Positions 1-9,181 of a stretch of 64,000 bases of DNA are shown here, piece after piece. This stretch comes from Flavobacteriales bacterium (GTDB lineage Bacteria > Bacteroidota > Bacteroidia > Flavobacteriales_F > PHOS-HE28): positions 1-64,000 of the forward strand of contig JACJZF010000007.1 in NCBI GenBank assembly GCA_020635725.1, read 5' to 3'. How positions within the stretch are numbered: the stretch's first letter is position 1; each line of letters begins with the position of its first letter. The position numbers were made by a program, and so were the translations under genes. The notes below the pieces were generated by a model. That model worked only from the letters and a program-made list of their open reading frames with translations, was not told the DNA's origin and ran no database searches.

Positions 1-1
1 C

Positions 2-589
2 GCGAACATCGGCATGATCAAGCCCTTCAGCACGCTGATGGAGAGCACCACCTACCGCGTTTCCTTCTACTGCTCGCGGTACTCGAGCACGTTGACCTTG
101 GGCATCGACGACTACGACACGCTCTACATCGGCTCCCGCCACGGTACCATGGTGTGGGATACCGTGCCCACGCCCGTGGACGATTACGCGTGGGTGCGCT
201 GGAGCGGCCTGTACACGCCAGCTCCGGAGGATATCGGCCAGCCGTTCCAGTTCGGCTTCTCCCTCACCTTGAACAGCGGCACCTCCTTCGCGCTCGATGG
301 CCCGATGATGGTCACCGATCTCTCCACGGGCATCGCGCAGGTGCTGGATGCCCCGGATGAGCTGCTGCTGATACCCGATCCAAGCGGGACGGTCGTGAAC
401 GTGCGGACATCGACACCTATGGCGGAAGTGGAGGTCTTCGATGCGCGCGGGGCACGCGTGGCCAGCGCCACGGCCGTGAACAGCGCCAACTGGAGCTTCG
501 GCACGGAAGGACTATCGGCATCGCTGCTGGTGGTGCGTGCGCGCTTGGCCGATGGCAGCTTGCGCACCGGCCGCGTGATGGTGCGCTGA
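2..589 (+). CDS. Secreted protein with T9SS type A sorting domain, 5' end missing
   Basis: The frame is open from the left edge, so only the last 195 residues are visible. The first ~110 residues are a beta-rich stretch (TYRVSFYCSRYSS, WVRWSGLYTPAP, FALDGPMMVTD) resembling the carbohydrate-binding-like domains of the type B proteins at 3.4-6.3 kb. The last ~75 residues read as a type A sorting domain: IPDPSG in the place of the usual PNP, EVEVFDARGARV, and a final GRVMVR strand. Such domains direct export through the outer membrane and surface attachment. A hairpin terminator follows at 619. The catalytic or binding role of the missing N-terminal part cannot be told. Confidence 0.75.
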   Translation, partial: ANIGMIKPFSTLMESTTYRVSFYCSRYSSTLTLGIDDYDTLYIGSRHGTMVWDTVPTPVDDYAWVRWSGLYTPAPEDIGQPFQFGFSLTLNSGTSFALDGPMMVTDLSTGIAQVLDAPDELLLIPDPSGTVVNVRTSTPMAEVEVFDARGARVASATAVNSANWSFGTEGLSASLLVVRARLADGSLRTGRVMVR

Positions 590-618
590 GCGGTCGGCGG
601 TGCTCTTCGTCGCGGAGC

Positions 619-655
619 CGCTCTTGCACAGCGTTGCTGCAAGAGCGGGCGTTTT
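619..655 (+). terminator. Rho-independent terminator of the first gene
   Basis: A 10-bp perfect stem (CGCTCTTGCA / TGCAAGAGCG, 619-628 and 638-647) with a 9-nt loop is followed by GGCGTTTT. It lies between the stop at 589 and the convergent gene ending at 655. Confidence 0.7.
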
Positions 656-3246
656 CAGCGCAGCAGGGTGATGGAGCCCTTGAGCACATCGCCGGCGGCG
701 TTGCGGCAGATGTAGTAGTACACCCCTTCAGGCGCATGGGGGCCGGCCGCGCTTGTTGACGCATGCGTGCGGCCGTTCCAAGTCGGATGCACCGCGCGTT
801 CAGCATACAACTCCAGGCCCCATCGGTCCAGGATGATGAGCTCCAAGGGTTCGGCGCAAAGGCGGTCAGGGTCAGGTGTCACATCGTCGTTGACTCCATC
901 GCCGTTGGGTGAGAACACGTTGGGCATGCGCATCGGGCAGGGACCGGGCGAGCCGCAATCGGAAACGACGATGGTATCGGATACCGAACCGCAGGCGTTC
1001 ACCACGGTGGCGCTGTACGAGCCGGGTTGGGTGATCGCGATGACGGCGGCGGTGCTTCCGCTGCTCCACAGGACCTGGCCACTGGCATCGACCGCCAGTT
1101 CCAAGGGGTTGGCATCGCAGAGATCGGCACTGGCCGGGAACAGCTCGCTGGGTAGTGGCAAGTCTTCGGTGAGGTGCAGGGTGTCGCCATTGGTGCCGCA
1201 CGCGTAGGTATGGTGAACCACGTACAGGCCTGGCGCATCGGCGAGCCATGCCGGTGAGTTCGATCCGATCGGTGCGCCGTTGTGGAACCACTGGAAGGCC
1301 CCATCCGTGGCATCGGCTTGCAGCAGGATGGAGGCATCGGCGCAGAAGCTGGTGTCGGGCCCAAGGCTCAAGGTCTCCTGCACGGTCACCAGGTACACGC
1401 TATCGGTTCCCGAGCAACCGGTGCCGTCGGTGACGGTGACCGCATAGCTGCCAGGCTCCGAGACCCGGATGGATGAAGTGGTCTGCGGCAGGGGCAGGCC
1501 ATTCAAGCTCCATGCGAAGGTGGCCTGCGTGATGCCCGTATCGATGATGAACGGATCATCGGAGCACAGCACCACGGTATCCCCGATGTCGACGGCAAGA
1601 CTGGTCGCGAAGGCGATGGCGATGGATTGGGTGACCGTATCGCACAATGCGCCATTGCATGCGATGAGGGTGACCGGGAAGATGCCTTCCTGATTGAAGA
1701 CGAGATCGGTGAGGAACTGCTGGGTGGGATCGAGGACCACGGCGCCCTCCACTTGCCACAACCAGCTGGTGGCCCCGGTGGAGGAGTTGATCAGGTCGAC
1801 CAAGGCCCGGTCGCAGCCCGGATCCACCTGCGCATCGAATGCGGCCACGGGCGCTGCTTGGAGATCGCAATACTTCACGGTCCAGAAGTCGAAGCTCAAA
1901 GAAGGGTCGGTCTTCTCGTTCCCGACGAGCGCATCTCCATTATCGGCCACCACATAACATCCATCGAGCAGTTGGATGGCATGGCCCACCTCCGAATGCG
2001 CGTATCCCGTATGCACCGTTTTGTCCCAGAGCTTGTTGCCCGCAGGCCCGATCAGGACCACCCAGGTGTTCTCCGGCCCCACGTTGTCTTCGCCTTTCCA
2101 ACCGGTGTTCATGGTGGAGTACGAGGTCCCGCTCACCAGGATGTTCCCATCGGCGGTGAGTACCAGGTTGCCGAAGTCATCCTCATGCACATCACCGCCC
2201 ACCGAATGGTCCCAAACGATGTCGAGGTCGGCGTTCAGTCGTACCACCCAGCCATCGCTGGCTCCCCAGGTATTCTCGGTGCGGTCGCCACCGATGCCTG
2301 CCCAGATGCTGGTGGCGAGGATGATGCCCCCATCGGTGAAACCGACATAGCCGTACACGAAATCTGATTCGAGCGAGCCCACGATGCGTTGCCCGATCAC
2401 GTTTCCGAGGTCGTCGATCTTCACGATCCACATGTCGAGCTCATCGGCTTCATGGTTGGGCACGGTCTTGTCACCGCCAACGCCCGATAGGCTGCTGCCG
2501 GCGAGGAGGTAGCCACCATCGGTCACCGTGATCCCCACCAGGTAGTCGCCATCGGTCCCGCCGATGAGCTTGTCCCATTGCGGCGATCCGTTGCTGTTCA
2601 GTTTGGTCACGAAGTAATCCCAGCCTCCGTTGGAGGTGCTGGTGATGGTGCCACTGGAGCTGGAAGGCGTGTAACCACCGATCAGGTATCCTCCATCGGG
2701 CGTCTCGATCACATCCGCGGGCGCGTCGGCATCTGATCCGCCGAGACGCCGATGCCATTGGATCCCGCCTGTGCCGTTCAGTTTCAGGACGTACAGATCG
2801 GTGCTTCCGTAACCCGGAGCGGTGAGGTTGCCATCGGACAGCGGAGCCACGCCGATGTTGAGCAGGTAGCCGCCATCGGCGGTCTGGATCACGTCCCCGA
2901 AGTTCTCATCGCCGCTGGTCCCATAGCGTGCGTCCCATTGCACATTGCCATCCGCATCGCATTTCACCATCCAGATGTCGGAAGTGGGGAAGGAGAGCGA
3001 TGGGTCGAAGTTCGGCTGGCTCACCTCGAGGCCTGCGGCCGAGTTGCTCGTGCCAGCGGCCAGGAAGCCACCATCGGAAGTGGCGATGAGTTTCCCCAGG
3101 AACTCGTTAGCGCCCCCGCCCAAGCTGTGATCCCATTCGTATTGCAGGGTGTTCTGCGCCTGTGCCCGGTCATGGGCGCCGGCCCAGGTGAGGCAAAGGA
3201 GGGCTCCAGGGAGCGCGTGGCGGAGGAAGCAAGCCATGCTGGCCAT
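655..3246 (-). CDS. Large secreted protein with PKD/Ig-like domains and gliding-motility-associated (T9SS type B) C-terminus
   Basis: About 863 residues. A signal peptide follows the chosen start (MASMACFLRHALPG, ending near AQAQ); starts 9 bp downstream or 30 bp upstream are also possible. Residues ~30-450 hold six or more repeats built round DGGYLL-G and W-KL motifs, likely a beta-propeller. Then come a PKD-like domain (APVAAFDAQV...FPVTLIACNG), two Ig-like stretches, and a type B C-terminal domain starting at NVFSPNGDGVND and running through DRWGLELY and GVYYYI to the end. Type B domains route cargo through T9SS. An adhesin or surface-structure role is plausible, but no enzymatic motif is seen. 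Confidence 0.85.
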   Translation of the reverse strand: MASMACFLRHALPGALLCLTWAGAHDRAQAQNTLQYEWDHSLGGGANEFLGKLIATSDGGFLAAGTSNSAAGLEVSQPNFDPSLSFPTSDIWMVKCDADGNVQWDARYGTSGDENFGDVIQTADGGYLLNIGVAPLSDGNLTAPGYGSTDLYVLKLNGTGGIQWHRRLGGSDADAPADVIETPDGGYLIGGYTPSSSSGTITSTSNGGWDYFVTKLNSNGSPQWDKLIGGTDGDYLVGITVTDGGYLLAGSSLSGVGGDKTVPNHEADELDMWIVKIDDLGNVIGQRIVGSLESDFVYGYVGFTDGGIILATSIWAGIGGDRTENTWGASDGWVVRLNADLDIVWDHSVGGDVHEDDFGNLVLTADGNILVSGTSYSTMNTGWKGEDNVGPENTWVVLIGPAGNKLWDKTVHTGYAHSEVGHAIQLLDGCYVVADNGDALVGNEKTDPSLSFDFWTVKYCDLQAAPVAAFDAQVDPGCDRALVDLINSSTGATSWLWQVEGAVVLDPTQQFLTDLVFNQEGIFPVTLIACNGALCDTVTQSIAIAFATSLAVDIGDTVVLCSDDPFIIDTGITQATFAWSLNGLPLPQTTSSIRVSEPGSYAVTVTDGTGCSGTDSVYLVTVQETLSLGPDTSFCADASILLQADATDGAFQWFHNGAPIGSNSPAWLADAPGLYVVHHTYACGTNGDTLHLTEDLPLPSELFPASADLCDANPLELAVDASGQVLWSSGSTAAVIAITQPGSYSATVVNACGSVSDTIVVSDCGSPGPCPMRMPNVFSPNGDGVNDDVTPDPDRLCAEPLELIILDRWGLELYAERAVHPTWNGRTHASTSAAGPHAPEGVYYYICRNAAGDVLKGSITLLR

Positions 3247-3409
3247 GCATCGAATGGTGCCGTAACCGTGTTCCATGGTCGAAATGTTCGATAACGCTCA
3301 TCCCTCTGATGGACAGCCTTGATGAACCGGGTCAGGAGATGGATGAGGAGGCATGCCGGGCGCTCGAAATGGAATAGGACCCTTTCGCTGAACAGGGCAT
3401 GGTCCATTG

Positions 3410-4834
3410 TCATCTGATCAGGATCAGATGCCCATGCTGATCGCGCGCCGCACCACTTGCTGTGCGCCTGGTCTTTCCGGTCCAGTTGTAGATCCCCACG
3501 GGTAGCGGTGCGCCATTCGCCGTTCCATCCCAGGCCGCATCCTGCGAGTCGCTGTGGAAGAGCACGACGCCCCAACGGTCGTAGATGGTGAACTCCAACC
3601 AGGCGCCCGGATTGGCTGCCCAGATCGGTCGCCAGACATCGTTGAATCCATCGCCATTCGGGGTGAAGGCATTGGGCGCATAGAGCGGCGTGCTGCACGT
3701 GTCGATGACGGTGATGACCGCCGAGGCCGCGCAATGGTCGACGGCACTGGCATGTACCATATAGCTGCCGGCAGCGCTCACGGTCGCTGTAGAACCGAGC
3801 CCGCCGGTTGACCATGTCACATCGGCATTGGCGGGGTCAGGGCGCGCATCGAGCAGCACCTCCTGCGCCGCGCACAGGTCAACCAGCGTATCGCTGGGCA
3901 GGCTGAAGCTCACCGGCACGCCCATGCTCACGACCACCGTATCGGAAAGGATGCAGGCATCAAGCGCAGTCGACACGCTGTAGCTGCCCGCCGCATCAAC
4001 CGTGATGCTGGTGCCGTTTGCACCGGTGCTCCATTCATAGACGGCTCCCGCTTGCGGGTCGAGCACAGCCAGGGCGCTGGCTTCGCAGAGGGTCCGGTCA
4101 GGACCAAGGTCGGGGCGCGGCGCCTCTTGCACGCTCACATCATCCACGAAGTAGTAGCATAGACTGCTGCCGGACCAGGTCGGCGTCACTTCCAGGTACG
4201 TGGTGCTGGAGCCCGGACGGAAGTTGCCGATGGTGATGTACCGGTACGCGGAATCGGCCACGAAGCAGCCTTGTATCCGTGTCCAGCCATCGGTATCGGT
4301 GATGATCGGCGCCGCGCTGTTCGTGATCTGCGGTGCCGTGGTGATGGCGGCCTCATCATCGCGGTGCGGCTGTACCACGCTGAACAGCGCACCGATATCA
4401 CCCAGCGCATAGCGCGAAATATCGGCGAGGTTCACGTAGTAGGATACCGTGTAATTCCGCCCGGGCACGAGCGGTGCCACGAGCGCGTGGCTCACATACT
4501 CATGTTTGTCGTTCGTGAGCACGTTATCTGGTCCGGCGAAACAGATGATGCCGGCATAGCCACTGCCGGAGTGTGCATCTTGGAATCCGAACAGGTTGTT
4601 CGGCGCGCCTACACTGTTGGGCTCGGGCTGGCAGGCATGGAGGTAATCACTCGATCCCAAGGTGGGCTTAATCCAGCCCTGAGCACGGTCAATCTGGCCC
4701 ATGAGGTCCGGGCAGAGGCTGAACTGCTCGAAGCCTCCGTTGGGCAGCAGCTCCTGCGCGCGTGCGCTCAAGGCACAGCAGGCTCCTAGGAACAGGAGCG
4801 AGGGGCGCACGCCAAGCATAACGAGCCAGTGCAT
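3410..4834 (-). CDS. Secreted T9SS type B protein, tandem paralogue A
   Basis: 474 residues with an N-terminal signal peptide ending near ARAQ. Residues ~28-235 form a conserved Bacteroidota N-terminal domain (LLPNGGFEQFSLCP, GWIKPT, AGIICF, DDVSVQ) that looks carbohydrate-binding-like. Two short Ig-like repeats ending in cysteine-containing strands follow, then the gliding-motility-associated C-terminal domain (APNAFTPNGDGFNDVW, YDRWGVVLFHS). It is the downstream member of a same-strand tandem pair with the gene at 4893-6305. The DNA encoding the C-terminal domain is almost identical between the two, while the rest has diverged. Ligand unknown. Confidence 0.85.
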   Translation of the reverse strand: MHWLVMLGVRPSLLFLGACCALSARAQELLPNGGFEQFSLCPDLMGQIDRAQGWIKPTLGSSDYLHACQPEPNSVGAPNNLFGFQDAHSGSGYAGIICFAGPDNVLTNDKHEYVSHALVAPLVPGRNYTVSYYVNLADISRYALGDIGALFSVVQPHRDDEAAITTAPQITNSAAPIITDTDGWTRIQGCFVADSAYRYITIGNFRPGSSTTYLEVTPTWSGSSLCYYFVDDVSVQEAPRPDLGPDRTLCEASALAVLDPQAGAVYEWSTGANGTSITVDAAGSYSVSTALDACILSDTVVVSMGVPVSFSLPSDTLVDLCAAQEVLLDARPDPANADVTWSTGGLGSTATVSAAGSYMVHASAVDHCAASAVITVIDTCSTPLYAPNAFTPNGDGFNDVWRPIWAANPGAWLEFTIYDRWGVVLFHSDSQDAAWDGTANGAPLPVGIYNWTGKTRRTASGAARDQHGHLILIR

Positions 4835-4892
4835 GAAGGTGAGTTCTGTGCCACGCCGGGAAAGGCTTCGCTATGCGAAGATGGGGCTGGTT

Positions 4893-6305
4893 TCATCGAA
4901 TCAGCACCAAGTGCCCACGATAGACGCCCCATGAGCCGGTGTGCGGGTCATGCGCACGTCCCATCCAAGCGTAGATCCCCACGGGCACGAGCGCTCCATG
5001 TGCCGTTCCATCCCAGGCCGCATCCTGCGAGTCGCTGTGGAAGAGCACGCCGCCCCAACGGTCGTAGATGGTGAACTCCAACCAGGCGCCCGGATTGGCT
5101 GCCCAGATCGGTCGCCAGACGTCGTTGAATCCGTCGCCATTCGGTGTGAAGGCATTGGGCGCGTGGAGCGGCGTGCTGCACGTGTCGATGACGGTGATGC
5201 TGGCGGATGTGGCGCAATGGCCCGGCGCTTGGGCGATCACGTGGTAGGTGCCTGCCGCGTTGATGCGGATGGCCGGTGTGTCTTCTCCGGTGCTCCACGC
5301 CACGGTAGCGCCATCTGGCAAGCCTTCCACAGCAAGCGCGACAAGGGGCGATCTGCAGAGATCCACGGCCGTATCGGCGGGCAGTATCAAGGAGAGCGGT
5401 TCGCCCCGCCACACGTGGATGCTATCCGCGAGCAGGCAGCCGCCCGAGTCGTGCCAGACGGTGTAGGTGCCGCTGCTGTCGGCCACGATGGTTGGTCCGG
5501 ATTCACCGGTGGACCAGCTGTACGCCCCGCCCGGCGCCGGATTCAGCACGCGCAATTCCACGGGTTCGCAGCTGGTGACATCGGGCCCGAGCTCCGGTGG
5601 CTCGATGGACTGCACGCTCACATCGTCCACATAGTAGTAGCTGAAGTAGGTGAGGGGGAAGTCGGTGGCGACCTCCGCGAACAGGGTGGTGGCTGCCGGC
5701 TGGAAATTGCCGATGGTGATGAATGCGAACGCCGAGTCCGCCACGAAGCAGCCATGGATGCGTGTCCAGCCATCCTTGTCGTCGAGGAGGTCATTGCTGA
5801 TGTGCGTGATCTGCGGCGTGAGCTGGATCGCGAATTCATCTGACCGATGCGGGGCGTGCACGCTCAGCAGCGCGCCGATGTCGCGCACGGCATACTTCGA
5901 TACATCGGCGAGGCTCACGAAGAATTCCACGGAGTACGTGCGGCCGGGCTCCAGGGGCGTGGCGAGGGCATGCGTCACGTACTCGCGGTCATCGTCGCCG
6001 GGCACCTCGGCCGGCTGGTTGGCATAGAAGCAATAGAAGCCCGCATAGCCGTTGCCGCTGCGCGCGGCCTGTTCGCCGAACTGGTTGCCGGGCACACTCA
6101 GGCTGTAGGGCATGCCGAGACAGGCGTTGAGGTAATCACTGGTGCCCTCCGTGGGGCGCGACCAGCCGGTGGCCCGATCGATCTGGCTCACGTAATCCGG
6201 GCACGCGGTGTACTGCTCGAAGTCGCCGTTCGGCACCAGGTTCTGCGCCAGAGCGCCTGGCATGAGCGCGAACGCGAGCACGATGAAGGAGAGCCGCACA
6301 TTCAA
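4893..6305 (-). CDS. Secreted T9SS type B protein, tandem paralogue B
   Basis: 470 residues; the signal peptide MNVRLSFIVLAFALMPG...LAQ fixes the start. Its domain order matches the neighbour at 3410-4834: the NGDFEQYTACP N-terminal domain with DDVSVQ, two Ig-like repeats, and a type B sorting domain from APNAFTPNGDGFND. The gap to the downstream paralogue is only 58 bp, so they are probably co-transcribed. The pair arose by tandem duplication. The family is known in Bacteroidota mainly as part of larger OmpA- or adhesin-like proteins; no catalytic residues are visible. Confidence 0.85.
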   Translation of the reverse strand: MNVRLSFIVLAFALMPGALAQNLVPNGDFEQYTACPDYVSQIDRATGWSRPTEGTSDYLNACLGMPYSLSVPGNQFGEQAARSGNGYAGFYCFYANQPAEVPGDDDREYVTHALATPLEPGRTYSVEFFVSLADVSKYAVRDIGALLSVHAPHRSDEFAIQLTPQITHISNDLLDDKDGWTRIHGCFVADSAFAFITIGNFQPAATTLFAEVATDFPLTYFSYYYVDDVSVQSIEPPELGPDVTSCEPVELRVLNPAPGGAYSWSTGESGPTIVADSSGTYTVWHDSGGCLLADSIHVWRGEPLSLILPADTAVDLCRSPLVALAVEGLPDGATVAWSTGEDTPAIRINAAGTYHVIAQAPGHCATSASITVIDTCSTPLHAPNAFTPNGDGFNDVWRPIWAANPGAWLEFTIYDRWGGVLFHSDSQDAAWDGTAHGALVPVGIYAWMGRAHDPHTGSWGVYRGHLVLIR

Positions 6306-6421
6306 AGGATGCTCTTGGTCGTTCGCGCGTTGCTTCCGCTGCCGTGGGCGGTTGGTTTTGTTTCCGCAGGCGGAGCGGCGTGCTGTCGAACCGAGGGCAC
6401 GCCGACGTGTACCGGACGGGC

Positions 6422-6907
6422 ATGCGATCTCCTTCAGTCCTCTCGGCCACGGTCCTGCTCTCGGCGATGCTTCTGCCGAGGGCCCTGCATGCGCAACCCG
6501 GGCGTTCCATCGTCATCGTGCGCGATGAGCAGGGGAGGCCCATGCGCGGCGCGTATGCACCCAGCTTCGCGGAGCAGTCATGGCTCGGTACCAAGCGCCG
6601 CCCGGCGTGGACCGTGGAGCTGCATTTCACCGTGAGCGCCGATTACCCGTACAGCGCGCATGAGATCGGCAGGCACCAGAGCTGGCCGCTCGGGCCCGAT
6701 ACCGTGCGCATCGGCGGTCGTCGCCACTTGCGCTTCCAGGTGATCGATTGCTGGTGCGAGCGGAAGTATCTGTTGGTCCGCCGTGGAGCGGAGATGATGC
6801 GGATCGATCTCGATGGAGCGGTGATGGATGCGCGGAACCGACCCGCAGAGGAGGGCTCACCGGTGAGGGTCGTGTTCAAGCCGTTGGAGACGATGCTGAG
6901 GCGTTGA
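6422..6907 (+). CDS. Small secreted protein of unknown function
   Basis: 161 residues. The start at 6422 was chosen because it gives a clean signal peptide (MRSPSVLSATVLLSAML, cleaved near LHAQ); the frame is open further upstream without a plausible leader. The mature part is beta-rich, with repeats of the type VELHFTVSADYPYSAHEIG and a WCERKYLLVRRG strand. No family was recognised and no sorting domain is present, so a periplasmic location is likely. It diverges from the type B pair and may be followed in the same direction by the cupredoxin gene. Confidence 0.6.
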   Translation: MRSPSVLSATVLLSAMLLPRALHAQPGRSIVIVRDEQGRPMRGAYAPSFAEQSWLGTKRRPAWTVELHFTVSADYPYSAHEIGRHQSWPLGPDTVRIGGRRHLRFQVIDCWCERKYLLVRRGAEMMRIDLDGAVMDARNRPAEEGSPVRVVFKPLETMLRR

Positions 6908-7089
6908 GCCGTGGGGCCTGGATCACGCTGTACCGTGCGAGCACATCGCTCAGCATCGACCTCGGTGACGCCAACGACGTGCCCATCACTCCCGCTGCCC
7001 GGTTCGTCGGTGCCGCTGGTGGCGATCGCATCCGGCCCAACCAACTTCGGTCTCGGCAGGCAATGAAGCCTGCTAATGAACCAACTGCC

Positions 7090-7713
7090 ATGAAAACGAT
7101 CTACGCGCTCTTACCGATCATGCTCGCCGCGGCGGGCCAGGCCCAGGTGACCCACGAGCTGCAAGTGGAGGATGACGAGTTCAATCCGCCCTCGCTCACG
7201 ATCAACCCCGGCGATCACGTGCACATCTTCTGGGACAACAGCGTGGTGCACGACCACAACGTCACCGAGGTGTCGCAAGCCACCTGGGCCGTTAACGGCA
7301 CGGCACCGCTGGCCGGCGGCTACCAGATGGGTGTGGGCACGGCCAGCCCCGGCACCGATTTCACCATCACGCCGACGGAGACCGTGTGGTACGTGTGCAC
7401 CTTCCACGCGGCCATGGGCATGAAGGGCGTCATCAACGTCGCCGGCGGCACGGGCATCGCGGAGAACGCATCGAACGCCACCTTCGCCTTGGCGCCGAAT
7501 CCATCGCACGGCAGTGTCACGGTGATGTCGCCGGTGAGCGGTCCGCTGCGGGTGCAGCTGTACGACGCTACCGGCCGCATGAGCGCCGCGGTCACGCTGA
7601 CAGGCGATCGCACCATCGACACGAGCGGGATGGTGGAGGGCGTCTATTTCGTGCTGATCAGCGATATGGACGGAACGCGCCTGGCCTGTCAGAGATTGGT
7701 GGTGGAGGGCTGA
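7090..7713 (+). CDS. Plastocyanin/pseudoazurin-like cupredoxin with T9SS type A sorting domain
   Basis: 207 residues; MKTIYALLPIMLAAAGQAQ is the signal peptide and fixes the start. Residues 20-117 form a cupredoxin: the type 1 copper ligands fit H56 (HDHNV), C103, H106 and M111 in the loop YVCTFHAAMGMKG, with the spacing seen in pseudoazurin. The last ~75 residues are a type A sorting domain (LAPNPSHGSVTV, LYDATGRM, GVYFVLI). This predicts a blue-copper electron carrier exported to the cell surface rather than kept in the periplasm. Partners are not visible next to it; the secreted sugar dehydrogenase at 30.3 kb is one speculative donor. Confidence 0.88.
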   Translation: MKTIYALLPIMLAAAGQAQVTHELQVEDDEFNPPSLTINPGDHVHIFWDNSVVHDHNVTEVSQATWAVNGTAPLAGGYQMGVGTASPGTDFTITPTETVWYVCTFHAAMGMKGVINVAGGTGIAENASNATFALAPNPSHGSVTVMSPVSGPLRVQLYDATGRMSAAVTLTGDRTIDTSGMVEGVYFVLISDMDGTRLACQRLVVEG

Positions 7714-7728
7714 GCAGGGCATCGTGAA

Positions 7729-7764
7729 GACCACCCGTTCGGGCAGCAGCCTGGGCGGGTGGTC
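7729..7764 (+). terminator. Hairpin after the cupredoxin gene
   Basis: GACCACCCG (7729-7737) pairs with CGGGTGGTC (7756-7764) 15 nt after the stop codon. There is no clear T tract after it, so it may be a weak terminator or an mRNA 3'-end hairpin. Confidence 0.35.
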
Positions 7765-7907
7765 GCGTGTCGTGCTCCTTGGACGGTGCGCGATCAATGA
7801 CCCTCTCGTCGCTGCTCGGAGTGCTTCGCGCGCTTCATTGTTCAAACTGGGAAGTCGTCACGCGCACGGCTTGAACGGAACGCCGGATCCGGTGTACCGT
7901 CCATCAC

Positions 7908-8759
7908 ATGCCCGGAATCTACACCTGCCTTCATCCCTGCCGCACGTTGCTTCTGCCTTTCGTGTGGCTCCTCGGCAACGCCTTGCTCGCTCAGGATCTC
8001 AATGGCACCTGGCACGGCGAACTGGTGCACGACGCCAACACGCGCTTCGTGATCGACATGAAGCTGAGCACGGCCGATGGTCGCATCACGGGCACCATGC
8101 GCAGCAGTTTCCCTTTTCAGGAGGAGCACTTCGCCGTGACAGCGGTGGAGGGGGAGTGCAGCAACGGACGCTGTCGCCTGCGCGAGACGGGCATGGTGGA
8201 ACAAGGCGGCACGGGCTACCGCTGGGTGCTGCAAGGCGGCTCTTTGCTGCTCGATACGCTGGGTGGCGAATGGCGACTGCTCGGCGAGTGGCGGCCGCCG
8301 GGATGCGAGGCGGGGCAGATGGTGCTGTTCAAGAAGGGACGCACGTCGCGCACCGAGCCCGACGCACCACCGATAACGACACTGCCGCCACCACTGCCGC
8401 CCGAGCGCGTTGAAGGACGCAAGGTGCATTGGGCGGGCACCATGACCGTGCGCGACGCGGACATCGTGCTCTGGCTCTACGACGACCTGCGCTACGACGG
8501 CGACACGGTGAGCGTGTACCTGAACGGGCAGTGCGTGGCGAGCCGCATCGAGGTGCCGCACCGCCGGAAGCCCCGCTCGCTCACGGTGCGCCTGGCGCCC
8601 GGAACGAACTACCTGGTGATGCATGCCGAGAACGAAGGGAGCGAAGCACCGAACACCGCGGGTCTCGTGGTGCGGCCGAGGCATGGTCGCAGGCATCAGC
8701 TGATCATGCGCTCAACGATGAACCATAGCGCGGGGCTGGTGCTCGAGTGCGATCCGTGA
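7908..8759 (+). CDS. Secreted protein of unknown function
   Basis: 283 residues with a signal peptide (hydrophobic LLLPFVWLLGNALL, cleaved near LAQ). The N-terminal ~125 residues (DLNGTWHGELVHD, GRITGTMRSSFPF, ECSNGRCRLRE) look like a small beta-barrel of the kind seen in lipocalin-like secreted Bacteroidota proteins. A proline-rich linker (PPITTLPPPLPPERV) leads to a second beta domain (DIVLWLYDDLRYDGDTVSVY, NYLVMHAENEGS) that resembles a calcium-binding or Ig-like sandwich. No sorting domain is present. It is separate from the cupredoxin gene by a hairpin. Confidence 0.65.
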   Translation: MPGIYTCLHPCRTLLLPFVWLLGNALLAQDLNGTWHGELVHDANTRFVIDMKLSTADGRITGTMRSSFPFQEEHFAVTAVEGECSNGRCRLRETGMVEQGGTGYRWVLQGGSLLLDTLGGEWRLLGEWRPPGCEAGQMVLFKKGRTSRTEPDAPPITTLPPPLPPERVEGRKVHWAGTMTVRDADIVLWLYDDLRYDGDTVSVYLNGQCVASRIEVPHRRKPRSLTVRLAPGTNYLVMHAENEGSEAPNTAGLVVRPRHGRRHQLIMRSTMNHSAGLVLECDP

Positions 8760-8776
8760 GAGGGCGTTTCTGTTGA

Positions 8777-9127
8777 TCAGATCGAACGGCGTGACTGCCC
8801 GCCATGCGCCACATACAGCAGTCCCGGCACCAGCGTGACGATGAATGGTGAAGCGAGCAGGTCGGGCCGCAGCGTGAAGAGCGCGACGATGCTCCCCGCG
8901 GCGATGCCGCCGCCGAGGAGCGGCCGCCAGTAGGCGAGCGCCAATCCCACGATGGTGATGCATGGGAAGAAGGTGAAGGCGATCACCTCCTTCGTGCCGT
9001 TGAAGCGCATGCCGTTCGGTCCGTTCGCATCGCCGGTGAGGTGTCCGATGAGCATCCACAGCAGGAAGAGCAGCATGAGCGTACCGGCCGCGAGCGCTGA
9101 GATTCGGAGAAGCCGCCATGGTGCCAT
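8777..9127 (-). CDS. Small integral membrane protein
   Basis: 116 residues from MAPWRLLRIS. Four hydrophobic segments are visible (ISALAAGTLMLLFLLWMLIG, VIAFTFFPCITIVGLALAYW, GGIAAGSIVALFTL, FIVTLVPGLLYVA). The pattern and the short loop between helices 1 and 2 match small four-helix membrane proteins common in Bacteroidota; function unknown. It is divergent from the SRAP gene, and a near-consensus -7 motif (TACTTTCG on the minus strand) lies in the shared 54-bp upstream region. Confidence 0.65.
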   Translation of the reverse strand: MAPWRLLRISALAAGTLMLLFLLWMLIGHLTGDANGPNGMRFNGTKEVIAFTFFPCITIVGLALAYWRPLLGGGIAAGSIVALFTLRPDLLASPFIVTLVPGLLYVAHGGQSRRSI

Positions 9128-9181
9128 GCCGATGCGTTCAATAGGTCCGAAAGTACAGGGCGGTGGCGCTTCCTTTGCACC

